Shown: positions 9,679 through 18,991, counted from the stretch's first letter. The stretch: DNA of 64,000 nucleotides from JAMHWF01 sp048500255 (GCA_048500255.1 JASNYH010000004.1:248001-312000); one strand, 5' to 3'. The notes: a model not told the origin generated them from the letters alone. Program-made: numbers and translations.

Positions 9679-11639
9679 TCACGATCCGCAACCTGACGCT
9701 GCGCCGCGGCAGCAAGGTCGTGCTGCAGCAGGCCAACCTCACGCTCAACCCGGGCGAGAAGGTCGGCCTCGTCGGCCGCAACGGCGCCGGCAAGTCGTCG
9801 CTGTTCGCGCTGCTCGCCGGCCGGCTGCACGCCGATGCGGGCGACGTCGACATGCCGCCGCGCTGGACGATCGCCGAGGTGGCGCAGGCCATGCCCGAGA
9901 CCGACCAGCCGGCGACCGCCTTCGTGCTCGAAGGCGACACGCGACTGATGGCGGCGCAGGACGCGCTCGCCGCCGCCGAGGCCGCCGACGACGGCCACGC
10001 GATGGCCGAGGCGCACCAACAGCTCGCCGAGGCCGGCGCCTTCGACGCGCGGCCGCGCGCACAGGCGCTGCTGATGGGGCTGGGCTTTCGCGCCGACCAG
10101 CTCGACGCGCCGGTCAACGGCTTCTCGGGCGGCTGGCGCATGCGGCTGCAGCTCGCGCGCGCGCTGATGTGCCCGGCCGAACTGATGCTGCTCGACGAGC
10201 CGACCAACCACTTGGACCTCGACGCGCTGGTCTGGCTCGAGGCCTGGCTGCAGCGCTACGACGGCACGCTCGTCGTCATCAGCCACGATCGCGAATTCCT
10301 CGACGCGATCACCAAGGTGACGGTGCACCTCGACGACGCGCAACTCGCGCGCTACGGCGGCAACTACAGCGCCTTCGAGTCGATGCGCGCCGAGCGCCTG
10401 GTGCTGCAGCAGGCGGCGTACGAGAAGCAGCAGGAGCGCATCGCGCACCTGCAGCGCTTCATCGACCGCTTCAAGGCCAAGGCGACCAAGGCGCGCCAGG
10501 CGCAAAGCCGCGTCAAGGCATTGGCGCGCATGGAGAAGCTCGCGCCGGTGCTGACGGCGAGCGACTTCGCGTTCGAGTTCCGCGAGCCGGCGAGCCTGCC
10601 CAATCCGATGCTGGCGTTCGATGCGCTCAGTTGCGGCTACGGCTCGACGGTGATCGTGCGCTGCGACGACCGCTCCGTGCTCGCCGGCCAGCGCATCGGC
10701 ATCCTCGGCGCCAACGGCCAGGGCAAGTCGACGCTGGTCAAGACGATCGCCGGCGTGCTGGCGCCGATCGCTGGACGCATCGTGCAAGGCAAGGGGCTGG
10801 CGATCGGCTACTTCGCACAGCAGGAGCTCGACGTGCTGCGCCCCGACGAGGGGCCGCTCGCGCACCTGGTGCGGCTGGCCAGGGACGTCGGCCCGCCGGC
10901 GCGCGAGCAGGAGCTGCGCGACTACCTCGGCAGCTTCCGCTTCGGCGGCGAGATGATCGACCAGGCCGTGGGTTCGCTGTCGGGCGGCGAGAAGGCGCGC
11001 CTCGTGCTCGCGATGCTCGTGTGGCAGCGCCCCAACCTGCTGCTGCTCGACGAGCCGACCAACCATCTCGATCTGCCCACGCGCGAGGCGCTGTCGATCG
11101 CGCTCAACGAATACGAGGGCACGGTGATGCTCGTCAGCCACGACCGCGCGCTGCTGCGCGAGGTGTGCGACGAGTTCTGGCTCGTCGCCGGCGGCGGCGT
11201 GCAGCCTTTCGACGGCGACCTCGACGACTACCAGCGCTGGCTGCTCGAGCAGTCGCGCGAGGCCCAGCGCGCGGCGCGCGGCGAGCGCGCGGCGACTGCC
11301 GCCGCGGCGCCACCGGTGGCTGCCGCCGCGCCACCCACGGCGCCCGCCGCGGCCGCGTCGCGCGGCGACGACCGCAAGGCCGCCGCACAGGCGCGCGCCG
11401 CACGCGCCGAGCGCACGCGGCCGCTCAGGCGCGAAGTCGAGCGCGTCGACGCGCAACTCGCCGCGCTGGCCGCCGAGAAGGCGTCGCTCGAAGCGGCGCT
11501 GGCCGCCGGCACGCTGGCGCCGCCCGCGCTCGCCGACCACGGCCGCCGCCTCAAGCGCGTCGACGACGAGACGGCCGCGCTCGAGGAGCGCTGGCTCGAA
11601 CTGCACGCCGAGATCGAGGCGCTCGACGCCGGCAGCTGA
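9675..11639 (+). CDS. ABC-F ATPase (YheS/Uup type)
   Basis: A 654-aa protein with two ABC domains and no membrane segments. Domain 1: Walker A GRNGAGKSS near residue 35, signature FSGGWRMRLQLA, Walker B LMLLDEPTNHLD. The inter-domain linker, rich in Lys/Arg/Gln (FIDRFKAKATKARQAQSR), matches the P-site tRNA interaction motif of ABC-F proteins. Domain 2: GANGQGKST, LSGGEKARL, LLLLDEPTNHLD. After a low-complexity Ala/Pro/Arg tract around residues 535-580 there is a C-terminal coiled coil. ABC-F proteins act on ribosomes. It begins at GTG 9675, overlapping the prmB stop by 4 nt, so two ribosome-related genes end this operon. Confidence 0.88.
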   Translation: MITIRNLTLRRGSKVVLQQANLTLNPGEKVGLVGRNGAGKSSLFALLAGRLHADAGDVDMPPRWTIAEVAQAMPETDQPATAFVLEGDTRLMAAQDALAAAEAADDGHAMAEAHQQLAEAGAFDARPRAQALLMGLGFRADQLDAPVNGFSGGWRMRLQLARALMCPAELMLLDEPTNHLDLDALVWLEAWLQRYDGTLVVISHDREFLDAITKVTVHLDDAQLARYGGNYSAFESMRAERLVLQQAAYEKQQERIAHLQRFIDRFKAKATKARQAQSRVKALARMEKLAPVLTASDFAFEFREPASLPNPMLAFDALSCGYGSTVIVRCDDRSVLAGQRIGILGANGQGKSTLVKTIAGVLAPIAGRIVQGKGLAIGYFAQQELDVLRPDEGPLAHLVRLARDVGPPAREQELRDYLGSFRFGGEMIDQAVGSLSGGEKARLVLAMLVWQRPNLLLLDEPTNHLDLPTREALSIALNEYEGTVMLVSHDRALLREVCDEFWLVAGGGVQPFDGDLDDYQRWLLEQSREAQRAARGERAATAAAAPPVAAAAPPTAPAAAASRGDDRKAAAQARAARAERTRPLRREVERVDAQLAALAAEKASLEAALAAGTLAPPALADHGRRLKRVDDETAALEERWLELHAEIEALDAGS

Positions 11640-11656
11640 ACGCCGGCCGTCGCGCC

Positions 11657-12632
11657 TCAGCCCGCGCCCGCCGACGCCGCCTGCTCGGCCATCAGCCGCA
11701 GCATCAACTCGACGCGCGCCTGTGCCGGCGTGATGCTGCCGGCGGCCGGCAGCGCCTCGCCCTCGCGCGCCGGCAGCGGCCCGGCGCCGACGCGCGTGGC
11801 GCGCAGCACGGCGACGCCGGCGCCTGCGCGTACGAGCGCCGCCTCCAGGCACCTCGTGCCACCGTCGCTGCCGGTGGCGGCGACGACGAGGCCGTCACGA
11901 CGCCCACTGCGCGACGAGCGCGTCGACAACTCGGCCGTCGGCACCGGCGTGTGGTCATGATCTCGACGCGCGGCCAGCGCGCCGAAGATCGGCGCCGAGC
12001 ACGGCCAGCCCGGCAGTGTGCCGAAGGCGGGCCAGTGATGCTGCGAGCGCAGCGTCGATTCACCGGCCAGCGGCGTGCCGTCCGGCCGACGCAGAGGCGT
12101 CGAGCCGCGACGTGCGCGCCTTGCGCACCTCAGCGCACCGGCATGAATCGCGCCGGCGGCGGCAGCGACGACGCCCCCTGCCCCGCGCCGGCGTGCGCCG
12201 CGACGACGATGGCGTCGTGCAGGTTCTGCGGCCCGTCGGCGAGCAGCGAGGTCGCCGGGCGCATCGCGCGAGTCAGCCTGACGGGCTTGGCCGGCGCCAG
12301 CAGGCGCTGCAGGAGGTACGCCGTCTCCTCCAGCGTGTCGGTGCCCGTGCGTGAGCGACGACGCCGGCGACCTCGAGCCGCGCGACGTGCGCCGCGACGC
12401 GCGCCGCCAGCGCCGCCCATACGGCGTGTGTCATGTCTTTGCTGTTGAGCTGCGCGACCTGCTCGCTCTCGAGCGCCACGCCGTCGGGCAGCGCGCCGCG
12501 CAGCGCGGCGAAGAGTTCGGCCACGCCGAGCTGCGCCGCACGGTAGCCGACGTTGTCGTCGGGCCGCGCCGCCGTGCCGGCGATCGTGCCGCCGGTGCCG
12601 AGCACGACGACGGTTCGGGTCTGGCTTTGCAT
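11657..12632 (-). pseudogene. L-asparaginase, interrupted by frameshifts
   Basis: The N-terminal part (start ATG 12632, or GTG 12641) reads TRTVVVLGTGGTIAGTA, the first active-site motif of bacterial asparaginases. The frame is lost near 12370-12345, just where the second active-site motif THGTDT is expected. Dropping one C and one G there restores V-V-V-T-H-G-T-D-T exactly, followed by LEETAYLLQRLL and PVRLTRAMRPATSLLADGPQNL in the next frame. A further shift near 12130-11950 leads to the C-terminal frame ending VELMLRLMAEQAASAGAG at 11657. Every family landmark is present, so this is a whole gene with several single-base indels: either a recent pseudogene or sequence error. Confidence 0.78.
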
Positions 12633-12643
12633 TTTGGCCACGA

Positions 12644-12659
12644 CTGGATGAAAATACAG
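12644..12659. promoter_or_regulatory. LexA operator 1 (SOS box)
   Basis: CTGGATGAAAATACAG is a perfect CTG-N10-CAG LexA half-site pair with an AT-rich centre. It lies in the 84-nt gap between lexA (+) and the asparaginase start (-) and would allow lexA autoregulation. It is only about 12 nt from the asparaginase ATG, so it may also affect that gene. Confidence 0.8.
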
Positions 12660-12665
12660 TAGCTA

Positions 12666-12681
12666 CTGGATGGACGTTCAG
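12666..12681. promoter_or_regulatory. LexA operator 2 (SOS box)
   Basis: A second CTG-N10-CAG (CTGGATGGACGTTCAG), 22 bp (about two helical turns) from the first and on the lexA-proximal side. Paired boxes with this spacing allow side-by-side LexA dimers on one face of the helix. Its centre is GC-richer, so it is probably the weaker site. Confidence 0.68.
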
Positions 12682-12716
12682 CCCGCGCCGCCGGCGCAGC
12701 CACCACCGAGGTCACC

Positions 12717-13394
12717 GTGCAAGAAACCCCCAAGCTGACCGAGCGCCAACAACAAGTTCTCGACCTCGTGCAAAGCGCGATCGAGCGCACCGGCGCGCCG
12801 CCCACGCGCGCCGAAATCGCCGCCGAGCTCGGCTTCCGCTCGCCCAACGCCGCCGAGGAGCATTTGCAGGCCTTGGCGCGCAAGGGCGTGATCGAACTCG
12901 TCGGCGGCACGTCGCGCGGCATCCGCCTGAAGTCTGACACACTGCGCGCGCTGAACCAGGCGCGCGGCAAGCAGTTCGCGCTGCCGTTGCCGAGCCTCGC
13001 GCAGCTGTCGCTGCCGCTCGTGGGCCGCGTCGCCGCCGGCTCGCCGATCCTCGCCCAGGAGCACATCGACCAGACCTACCTGATGGAAGCGAGCATGTTC
13101 CCGCGCCGCCCCGACTACCTGCTCAAGGTGCGCGGCATGAGCATGCGCGACGCCGGCATCATGGACGGCGACCTGCTCGCCGTGCAGAAGACGCACGACG
13201 CCAAGAACGGCCAGATCGTCGTCGCGCGCCTCGGCGACGACGTCACCGTCAAGCGCTTCCGCCGCACGCGCACGAGCATCGAGCTGATCCCCGAGAACCC
13301 CGACTTCGCGACGATCGTCGTGCCGTTCGGCGACGTCGACTTCGAGCTCGAGGGCGTCGCCGTCGGGCTGATCCGCAACAACATGATGATGTAG
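12717..13394 (+). CDS. lexA: SOS repressor LexA
   Basis: A 225-aa two-domain repressor. The N-terminal winged helix has [12 protein letters not shown] and the recognition-helix region [18 protein letters not shown]. The C-terminal S24 autoprotease has the Ala-Gly cleavage site in GRVAAGSPI, the catalytic Ser in [10 protein letters not shown] and the general-base Lys in DVTVKRF. RecA-stimulated self-cleavage relieves repression of DNA-damage genes. The start is GTG 12717, with GAGG 6 nt upstream, and the gene is intact although both neighbours carry frameshifts. Two LexA boxes lie 36 and 58 nt upstream of the start, supporting autoregulation. Confidence 0.96.
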   Translation: MQETPKLTERQQQVLDLVQSAIERTGAPPTRAEIAAELGFRSPNAAEEHLQALARKGVIELVGGTSRGIRLKSDTLRALNQARGKQFALPLPSLAQLSLPLVGRVAAGSPILAQEHIDQTYLMEASMFPRRPDYLLKVRGMSMRDAGIMDGDLLAVQKTHDAKNGQIVVARLGDDVTVKRFRRTRTSIELIPENPDFATIVVPFGDVDFELEGVAVGLIRNNMMM

Positions 13395-13418
13395 CGCCGC
13401 GCCCCGGCGCCGCGGCCC

Positions 13419-14323
13419 TCAGCCGCGCGGATGGTGCTGCGCGTGCAGCATGCGCAGCCGCTCGCGCGCGACGTGGGTGTAGATCTGCGTCGTCGAGATG
13501 TCGCTGTGGCCGAGCAGCATCTGCACGGCGCGCAGGTCGGCGCCATGGTTGAGCAGATGCGTCGCGAAGGCATGGCGCAGCGTGTGCGGCGACAGCGGCG
13601 TCGCGATGCCGGCGCGCAGCGCATAGCGCTTGACCAGCCGCCAGAACATCTGGCGCGTCATCGGGCCGCCGCGCGCCGTCACGAACAGCGCGGCGCTCGC
13701 GCGGCCGCCGAGGATGGCGCCGCGCGCCTCGGCGAGGTAGCGGCGCAGCCAGCCGTGCGCCTCTTCCCCGAACGGCACGAGGCGCTCCTTCGAGCCTTTG
13801 CCCGTCACGCGCAGCACACCCTCGAGCGAGGCCAAGCGCGCACGCTGGCCATCACAGGCTCGGCTCACGCGCAGGCCCGCTCGCATCAGCTCGAGCATCG
13901 TGCGGTCGCGCAGGCCGAGCGGCGTGTGGCGACATCGGGCGCGCCGAGCAACGCCTCGACCTGCGCTTCGGTCAGCGTGCCCGGCACGCGCAGCGCGCGC
14001 CGCCACCGGCAGGCGATCGGGTCGGCAGCGGCGAGCTGCTCGCCCACCTTCCAGCGGAGAGTATCGCTTGAAGACGGTGAGCCGCCGGTTCGCCGTGGTG
14101 GTGCGCGTCGCGGCGTGGCGCGCCGTGGCGCTCAGGCAGAGGAGGTCGGCCTCGCTGCTGTCGTCGAGGCGCGGCCGGCGCGCGCGGTGACGCCAGCGAT
14201 CGGCATGGGAAGCTGCAGATCGCGGCGGTAGGCGGCGAGCGTGTTCGCCACAAGGCCGTCCTCGACCCACAGCGCGTCGATAAAGCGGTCGATCGACGCA
14301 TGGCTGCGCTCGCGCGGCGTCAT
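13419..14323 (-). pseudogene. xerD: Tyrosine recombinase XerD, interrupted by frameshifts
   Basis: The start ATG 14323 gives [20 protein letters not shown] and [11 protein letters not shown], the XerD core-binding start, after which frame is lost near 14215. Pieces in other frames then read [48 protein letters not shown] and [12 protein letters not shown], so at least four single-base indels lie between about 14215 and 13850. The C-terminal half (13850-13419) is clean and has the full catalytic set: Arg in [20 protein letters not shown] (His, Arg), [16 protein letters not shown] (His and nucleophilic Tyr). XerD resolves chromosome dimers at dif. Since it is rarely lost, sequencing error is at least as likely as true inactivation. 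Confidence 0.82.
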
Positions 14324-14372
14324 CGCGCCGCGGCAGGAACGCGCGCGCGCTGCCGCGCGGAGGGTCAGCGCA

Positions 14373-15360
14373 TCAATCGAGCTTCTGCGTCTCGACGACC
14401 TTCTTGTAGACCTGCGTGCTCGGCGCTGATCTGCGCCGCGAACTTTGCTCGGGCGTGTTGCCGACGATCCAGCGAGCCCGATGTCCTCGATACGCTTCTT
14501 GACCGCCAGATTCGTCCGATCGTCTTCTTGACCGCCAGATACACCTTGTCGGTGATGTCGCTTGGGGCAGATTCTTGAGACCGGAAACGCACGCCGTAGT
14601 AGGCCATGCGGTTGACGCCCTCGAGGCCGACCTCCTTGAAGGTCGGCACGTCGGGCAGCACCGACAGGCGCTGCGGCACTGGCAACGACTTTGTCAGCGA
14701 TGAGCCGGCCGTCCCTTGATGAAGGGCAGCGCCGACGACAGGTTGTCGAAGATGATCGGCACCTGGCCGGCCACGGTGTCGTTGAGCGCAGGGCCCGCGC
14801 CGCGGTACGGGATGTGCGTCATGAACACGCCCGCCAGGCTCTTGTACAGCTCGGTCTGCAGGTGGCCGATGCCGCCGGTGCCCGAGCTGGCGTAACTGTA
14901 CTGCCGGGGTTCCCTCTTTGAGTTCGGCGACGAAGTCGCCCATACAGTTCTTGGCCGGGAACGACGGATGCACGGCGATCACGTTGGGCGTCGCAGCGAT
15001 GTTGATGATCGGCGTGAAGTCGGTGATCGAGGTTGTAGCCGATCTTGGTGTTAATCGCCGGGTTGGCCGCCGTCGTCGACACCGTCGCCATGCCAACGAG
15101 TGGCCGTTGGCCGGCTGCTTGATCGCTCGAGCGCGCCGATCGAGCCCGCCGCCGCCGCCACTTGTTCTCGACCAGCACCTGCTGGCCAGGCAGGCGCCAT
15201 CTTCGGACACGATGCGCGCGATGATGTCCGTCGTGCCGCCCGGCGCGAACGGCACGATCAGCCGCACGGGCTTGCTCGGATAGCCCTGGGCCGACGCGGC
15301 CTGCGCGAACGCGAGACCGGCGGTGGCCAGGCTCAGCAGCAAACGGTGGCGGATCGTCAT
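14373..15360 (-). pseudogene. Tripartite tricarboxylate (Bug-family) binding protein, frameshifted
   Basis: From ATG 15360, preceded by GGAG, the protein has a signal peptide (LLLSLATAGLAFAQAASA) and the Bug-family start YPSKPVRLIVPFAPGGTTDIIARIVSE. Frame is then lost repeatedly; family segments reappear in different frames: FTPIINIAATPNVIAVHPSFP, LPVPQRLSVLPDVPTFKEVGL, AYYGVRF, VYLAVKKTI, VKKRIEDIG, FAAQISAE and a C-terminal VYKKVVETQKLD ending at TGA 14375-14373. Bug proteins bind small carboxylates in the periplasm for TTT or signalling systems. At least five indels are spread over the gene, the densest in the window. Same strand and probably same transcript as the gene upstream. Confidence 0.8.
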
Positions 15361-15394
15361 CGTGGGATCTCCTTCGTAACGCGATGGTTGACGC

Positions 15395-16003
15395 TCAGAT
15401 GGCCGGGCCGCCGAGCAGGCCGGCCTTCAGTTCCCTGTCGGTCGGGCGCTCGCCGATGAAGGTCAGCAGCAGCGCGTCGTAGAGGTCGCCGCCGGGCAGC
15501 GGCGCGCCGCGACGCGTGCCGTTGACCGTCATCACGAGCCCGCTGTCGGGAATGTAGTCGAGGTCGACCGTATCGCCCTTGCGTAGCAACCCGATGGCGT
15601 CGATCGCCGCGGCGAAGCGCTGCACGCGCTCGGCCAGGCGCGGCTGGTCGGCCGCCGGCACGTTGCGCGCGACGCCCTTGTGCAGCGCCTTCGAGAACTC
15701 GGCCGACGATACCTCGACCATCATGCGCAGGCGCAGCCGCTTCGGGCCCGGCATGGCAAGCACCTGCGCCGGCGTCGTCGCCTTCCGCTCGAGGTAGAGC
15801 GCGGCGGCGTAGGCCTTGAGCACCGTGATGGCGCGCAGGCCGATGCCGTTGAGCTGCAGCGGCGCGCCGGCGAGGCGGATCTCGTCGTCGAAGCGGAATC
15901 CCTCGACCTCGCGCGCCGTAGCGGGCAGCGCCGCTAGCAGCAGCAACACGCCGCACAGCCACGCCGCCGAGCGCCGCGCGCGGCCTGAACCTTTCGAAGT
16001 CAT
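15395..16003 (-). CDS. Secreted chalcone-isomerase-like protein
   Basis: A 202-aa protein with a signal peptide (AWLCGVLLLLAALPATA). The mature part has the chalcone-isomerase-like pattern: EVEGFRFDDEIRLAGAPLQLNGIGLRAITVLKAYAAALYL in outline, then RLRLRMMVEVSSAEFSKALHKGV and a C-terminal DALLLTFIGERPTDRELKAGLLG. Bacterial members are periplasmic proteins of unknown role, related in fold to plant chalcone isomerase and fatty-acid-binding proteins; catalysis of flavanone formation is not implied. It precedes the Bug-family gene by 34 nt on the same strand. Confidence 0.85.
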   Translation of the reverse strand: MTSKGSGRARRSAAWLCGVLLLLAALPATAREVEGFRFDDEIRLAGAPLQLNGIGLRAITVLKAYAAALYLERKATTPAQVLAMPGPKRLRLRMMVEVSSAEFSKALHKGVARNVPAADQPRLAERVQRFAAAIDAIGLLRKGDTVDLDYIPDSGLVMTVNGTRRGAPLPGGDLYDALLLTFIGERPTDRELKAGLLGGPAI

Positions 16004-16110
16004 CGTGTCCGTCGTCCCTCGTTGCCGGGCACACCGGCCCGAGTGTGCCTGCAACGCACGACGCGGCCGGCCCGCCGACACCGCACGCCCGACGCGGGTA
16101 AGGCGGCGCC

Positions 16111-17199
16111 CTAGGCCACGCCCTGGGCCAGCGCCCAGTCGATGTGCTCGCGCACCAGCGCGCTGGCACCGTCGCGCGCGTCGCTCAGCGCCTGCGCGAC
16201 GCGCCTGTCGCCGGTGGTGCGCAGCGCGTTGCCGAGCGCGACGGCGAGGTTGCGGCGCCAGCGCTCGTGGCCGATGCGGCGGATCGCGTTGCCCTCGGTG
16301 CGGCGCAGGAACTCGGCCTCGTCCCAGCGCCACAGCTCGAGCAGCGTGGCGTCGGCGAAGGCGTCGCGCACGTCGAAGTCGGGCAATGCCGAGCGGCGCG
16401 CGTACTTGTTCCACGGGCAGGCGAGCTGGCAGTCGTCGCAGCCGTAGATGCGGCTGCCGAGGGCGGCGCGCAGCTCGTGCGGGATCGGCCCGGCGTGCTC
16501 GATCGTCAGGTACGAGATGCAGCGCCGCGCGTCGAGCCGGTACGGCGCGACGATGGCGCGCGTCGGGCAGACGTCGATGCACGCCGTGCAGCGGCCGCAG
16601 TGCGACCGTTCGGGCAGCGTGACGGGCAGCGGCAGGTCGACGTAGATCTCGCCGAGGAAGAACATCGATCCGGCGTCGCGCGCCAGCGTCAGCGTGTGCT
16701 TGCCGCGCCAGCCCAGGCCCGAGCGCGACGCGAGCTCGACCTCGAGCACAGGCGCCGAGTCGGTGAACACGCGATGGCCGTGCGGGCCGACCCACTCGGC
16801 GAGCGCGTCGGCGAGCTGCTGCAGCCGCGCGCGCAGCACCTTGTGATAGTCGCGCCCGCGCGCATAGATCGAGACCGCGGCACGCGCGGGCTCGCGAAGG
16901 CGCTGCCACTCGACGGCCTGCCAGTCGTCGGGCGTCGTGCGCGGCAGGTAGTCGGCGCGCGCCGTGATCACGCGCACCGTTCCCGGCACCAGCTCGGCGG
17001 GCCGCGCGCGTTTCGCACCGTGGCGCTGCATGTAGGCCATGTCGCCGTGGAAGCCCGCCGCGAGCCACTCGGCAAGACCCGGCTCGGCGTCGGACAGATC
17101 CACGTCGGCGATGCCGATCTGGGAGAATCCGAGCGCCGAGGCGCGCTCGCGCAAGCGTGCGAGCACGCCGTCGATGTCCACCCGAGACCGATCACGCAT
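16111..17199 (-). CDS. queG: Epoxyqueuosine reductase
   Basis: A 362-aa cobalamin- and iron-sulphur-dependent enzyme of the last queuosine step, converting epoxyqueuosine to queuosine in tRNA wobble position 34. Motifs: LGFSQIGIADVDL at the N-terminus, SIYARGRDYHKVLRARL (conserved YHK), TDSAPVLEVELASRSGLGWRGKH in outline, and a double 4Fe-4S domain with CGRCTACIDVCP and CDDCQLACPWN. The C-terminal helical repeat part is present. Start ATG 17199 gives MRDRSRVDIDGV; upstream in-frame sequence is not conserved-looking. Its first codon overlaps by one base the proposed start of divergent tsaE. Confidence 0.93.
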   Translation of the reverse strand: MRDRSRVDIDGVLARLRERASALGFSQIGIADVDLSDAEPGLAEWLAAGFHGDMAYMQRHGAKRARPAELVPGTVRVITARADYLPRTTPDDWQAVEWQRLREPARAAVSIYARGRDYHKVLRARLQQLADALAEWVGPHGHRVFTDSAPVLEVELASRSGLGWRGKHTLTLARDAGSMFFLGEIYVDLPLPVTLPERSHCGRCTACIDVCPTRAIVAPYRLDARRCISYLTIEHAGPIPHELRAALGSRIYGCDDCQLACPWNKYARRSALPDFDVRDAFADATLLELWRWDEAEFLRRTEGNAIRRIGHERWRRNLAVALGNALRTTGDRRVAQALSDARDGASALVREHIDWALAQGVA

Positions 17200-17669
17200 T
17201 GCCCATTCTAGGAACACGCACGCTGCACTGGGCCGACGAGTCGGCCTGCGAAGCGACGGCCCGCGCGCTGGCCGCACGCGCTGCAATCCGCAATGCCTGC
17301 ATCGAGCTGCACGGCGACCTCGGCGCCGGCAAGACGACCTTCGCGCGCCATCTGCTGCGCGCGCTCGGCGTGACGGGGCGCATCAAGAGCCCGAGCTATG
17401 CGCTGATGGAGCCGTACCGCGTCGAGGCATCGGCGCTCGACGCCTGGCACTTCGACTTCTACCGCTTCGACGATCCGCACGAGTGGGAGGACGCGGGCTT
17501 TCGCGAGCTCTTCGCGCAGCCCGGCCTCAAGCTCGTCGAGTGGCCCGAGCGCGCCGCCGGACTGCTGCCGGAGCCCGACCTGCGCATCGCGCTCGAGATC
17601 GTCGACGAGCGCCGACGCCGCGTGACGCTCGAGGCGGCGACGCCGCGCGGCCTGGAGCTGCTCGGATGA
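17199..17669 (+). CDS. tsaE: tRNA threonylcarbamoyladenosine synthesis ATPase TsaE
   Basis: A P-loop ATPase of about 156 aa from the proposed TTG 17199; GTG 17157 is an in-frame alternative giving 170 aa. Motifs: Walker A GDLGAGKTTFAR, SPSYALMEPY, WHFDFYRFDDP (the HxDxYR motif) and LVEWPER. TsaE works with TsaB and TsaD to place t6A at position 37 of ANN-decoding tRNAs. It reads away from queG with almost no intergenic space, so its promoter must lie inside queG. The stop overlaps the amiC ATG by 3 nt. Function is firm, the exact start is not. Confidence 0.9.
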   Translation: MPILGTRTLHWADESACEATARALAARAAIRNACIELHGDLGAGKTTFARHLLRALGVTGRIKSPSYALMEPYRVEASALDAWHFDFYRFDDPHEWEDAGFRELFAQPGLKLVEWPERAAGLLPEPDLRIALEIVDERRRRVTLEAATPRGLELLG

Positions 17670-18991
17670 GGCGGCGCTCGGCCCTGCGCGGCCTCGGCGG
17701 CGTCGCGCTGCTGCTCGCCGGCGCCGACCTCGCGCACGGCGCGACGATCGTCGCCGTGCGCGTCTGGCCGGCCGCCGAATACACACGCGTGACGATCGAG
17801 TCCGACGCCGCGCTGGCCGCGAAGCACTTCGTGCTCGACAACCCCGACCGCCTCGTCGTCGACGTCGACGGCCTCGAACTCAGCCCCGAGCTGCGCGAGC
17901 TCATCGGCAAGGTGCGGCCCGACGACCCCTACATCGCCGGCGTGCGCGTCGGCCAGAACCAGCCGCGCGTCGTGCGCCTCGTCTTCGACCTCAAGCAGCC
18001 GGTGGCGCCGCAGCTCTTCGCGCTGCCGCCGATCGCGGCCTACCAGCACCGCATGGTGTTCGACCTGAAGCCGCTGCAGGAGCGCGATCCGCTGCTCGCG
18101 CTGCTGCGCGAGAAGGAGGCCGAGCCCGCCGCGCCGCCGCCGCGCCCCGGCGACCTCGACGCGCTCGGCGAATTCATCGGCCGCGTCGACAAGCCCGCCG
18201 CCCGCGCGCCGGCGGCGCCCGCACCCGGCGCGCCGCCGCCCCGGCCGGCGCGCCCGCCCGACACGCCGCAAGGCAAGCTCGACCGCCTGATCGTCGTTGC
18301 GCTCGACCCCGGCCACGGCGGCGAGGACCCGGGCGCGATCGGCCGCCGCGGCCTGCGCGAGAAGGACGTCGTGCTCGCGATCGCGCTGCGCCTGCGCGAC
18401 CGCATCGACGCCCTGCCCGGATTTCGCGCCATGCTCACGCGCGACGGCGACTACTTCGTGCCGCTGCAGCAGCGTGTCGCCAAGGCGCGGCGTGTGCAGG
18501 CCGATCTGTTCGTGTCGATCCACGCCGACGCCTTCGTCACGCCGCAGGCGCGCGGCGCGTCGGTGTTCGCGCTGTCGCAGAAAGGCGCGACGAGCGCGTC
18601 GGCGCGCTGGATGGCCGAGCGCGAGAACACGTCGGACCTGATCGGCGGCGCCAACCTCAAGTCGCGCGACGCCGGCGTGCTGCGCACGCTGCTCGACATG
18701 AGCACGACGGCGCAGATCAAGGACAGCCTGAAGATCGGCCATGAGGTGCTGCGCCGCATCGAGCGCATCGCGCGGCTGCACAAGCCGCGCGTCGAGCAGG
18801 CTGGCTTCGCCGTGCTGAAAGCGCCCGACATCCCGTCGATCCTCGTCGAGACGGCGTTCATCTCGAACCCGGAGGAAGAAGCCAAGCTGCGCGACGCCGC
18901 CTACCAGGCCCAGCTCGTCGACGCGCTGGCCGCCGGCATCCAGCGCTATTTCGCGAAGAACCCGCCGATCGCGCGGCAGCGGGTGTTGTGA
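17666..18991 (+). CDS. amiC: N-acetylmuramoyl-L-alanine amidase AmiC-type
   Basis: A 441-aa exported amidase that cleaves septal peptidoglycan at cell division. It has an N-terminal signal segment (LGGVALLLAGADLAHGA; the preceding MRRRSALRG suggests a Tat-like n-region), an AMIN domain at roughly 28-130 (VRVWPAAEYTRVTIESD, VFDLKQPVAPQLFALPP), a Pro/Ala-rich linker near 150-205 and an Amidase_3 catalytic domain at about 208-435. The zinc site is built from VALDPGHGGEDPGAIG (His), EKDVVLAIALRL (Glu) and FVSIHADAF (His); the C-terminal VETAFISNPEEEAKL holds the catalytic Glu. tsaE-amiC-mutL order is common, here interrupted by dedA and a Kef gene on the other strand. Confidence 0.93.
   Translation: MRRRSALRGLGGVALLLAGADLAHGATIVAVRVWPAAEYTRVTIESDAALAAKHFVLDNPDRLVVDVDGLELSPELRELIGKVRPDDPYIAGVRVGQNQPRVVRLVFDLKQPVAPQLFALPPIAAYQHRMVFDLKPLQERDPLLALLREKEAEPAAPPPRPGDLDALGEFIGRVDKPAARAPAAPAPGAPPPRPARPPDTPQGKLDRLIVVALDPGHGGEDPGAIGRRGLREKDVVLAIALRLRDRIDALPGFRAMLTRDGDYFVPLQQRVAKARRVQADLFVSIHADAFVTPQARGASVFALSQKGATSASARWMAERENTSDLIGGANLKSRDAGVLRTLLDMSTTAQIKDSLKIGHEVLRRIERIARLHKPRVEQAGFAVLKAPDIPSILVETAFISNPEEEAKLRDAAYQAQLVDALAAGIQRYFAKNPPIARQRVL

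Noticed and set aside
14495..14540. 17-bp direct repeat CTTCTTGACCGCCAGAT as a duplication scar
   Set aside because: On the minus strand both copies encode L-A-V-K-K, which occurs twice naturally in this part of Bug-family proteins, so it reflects codon use and not a duplication.
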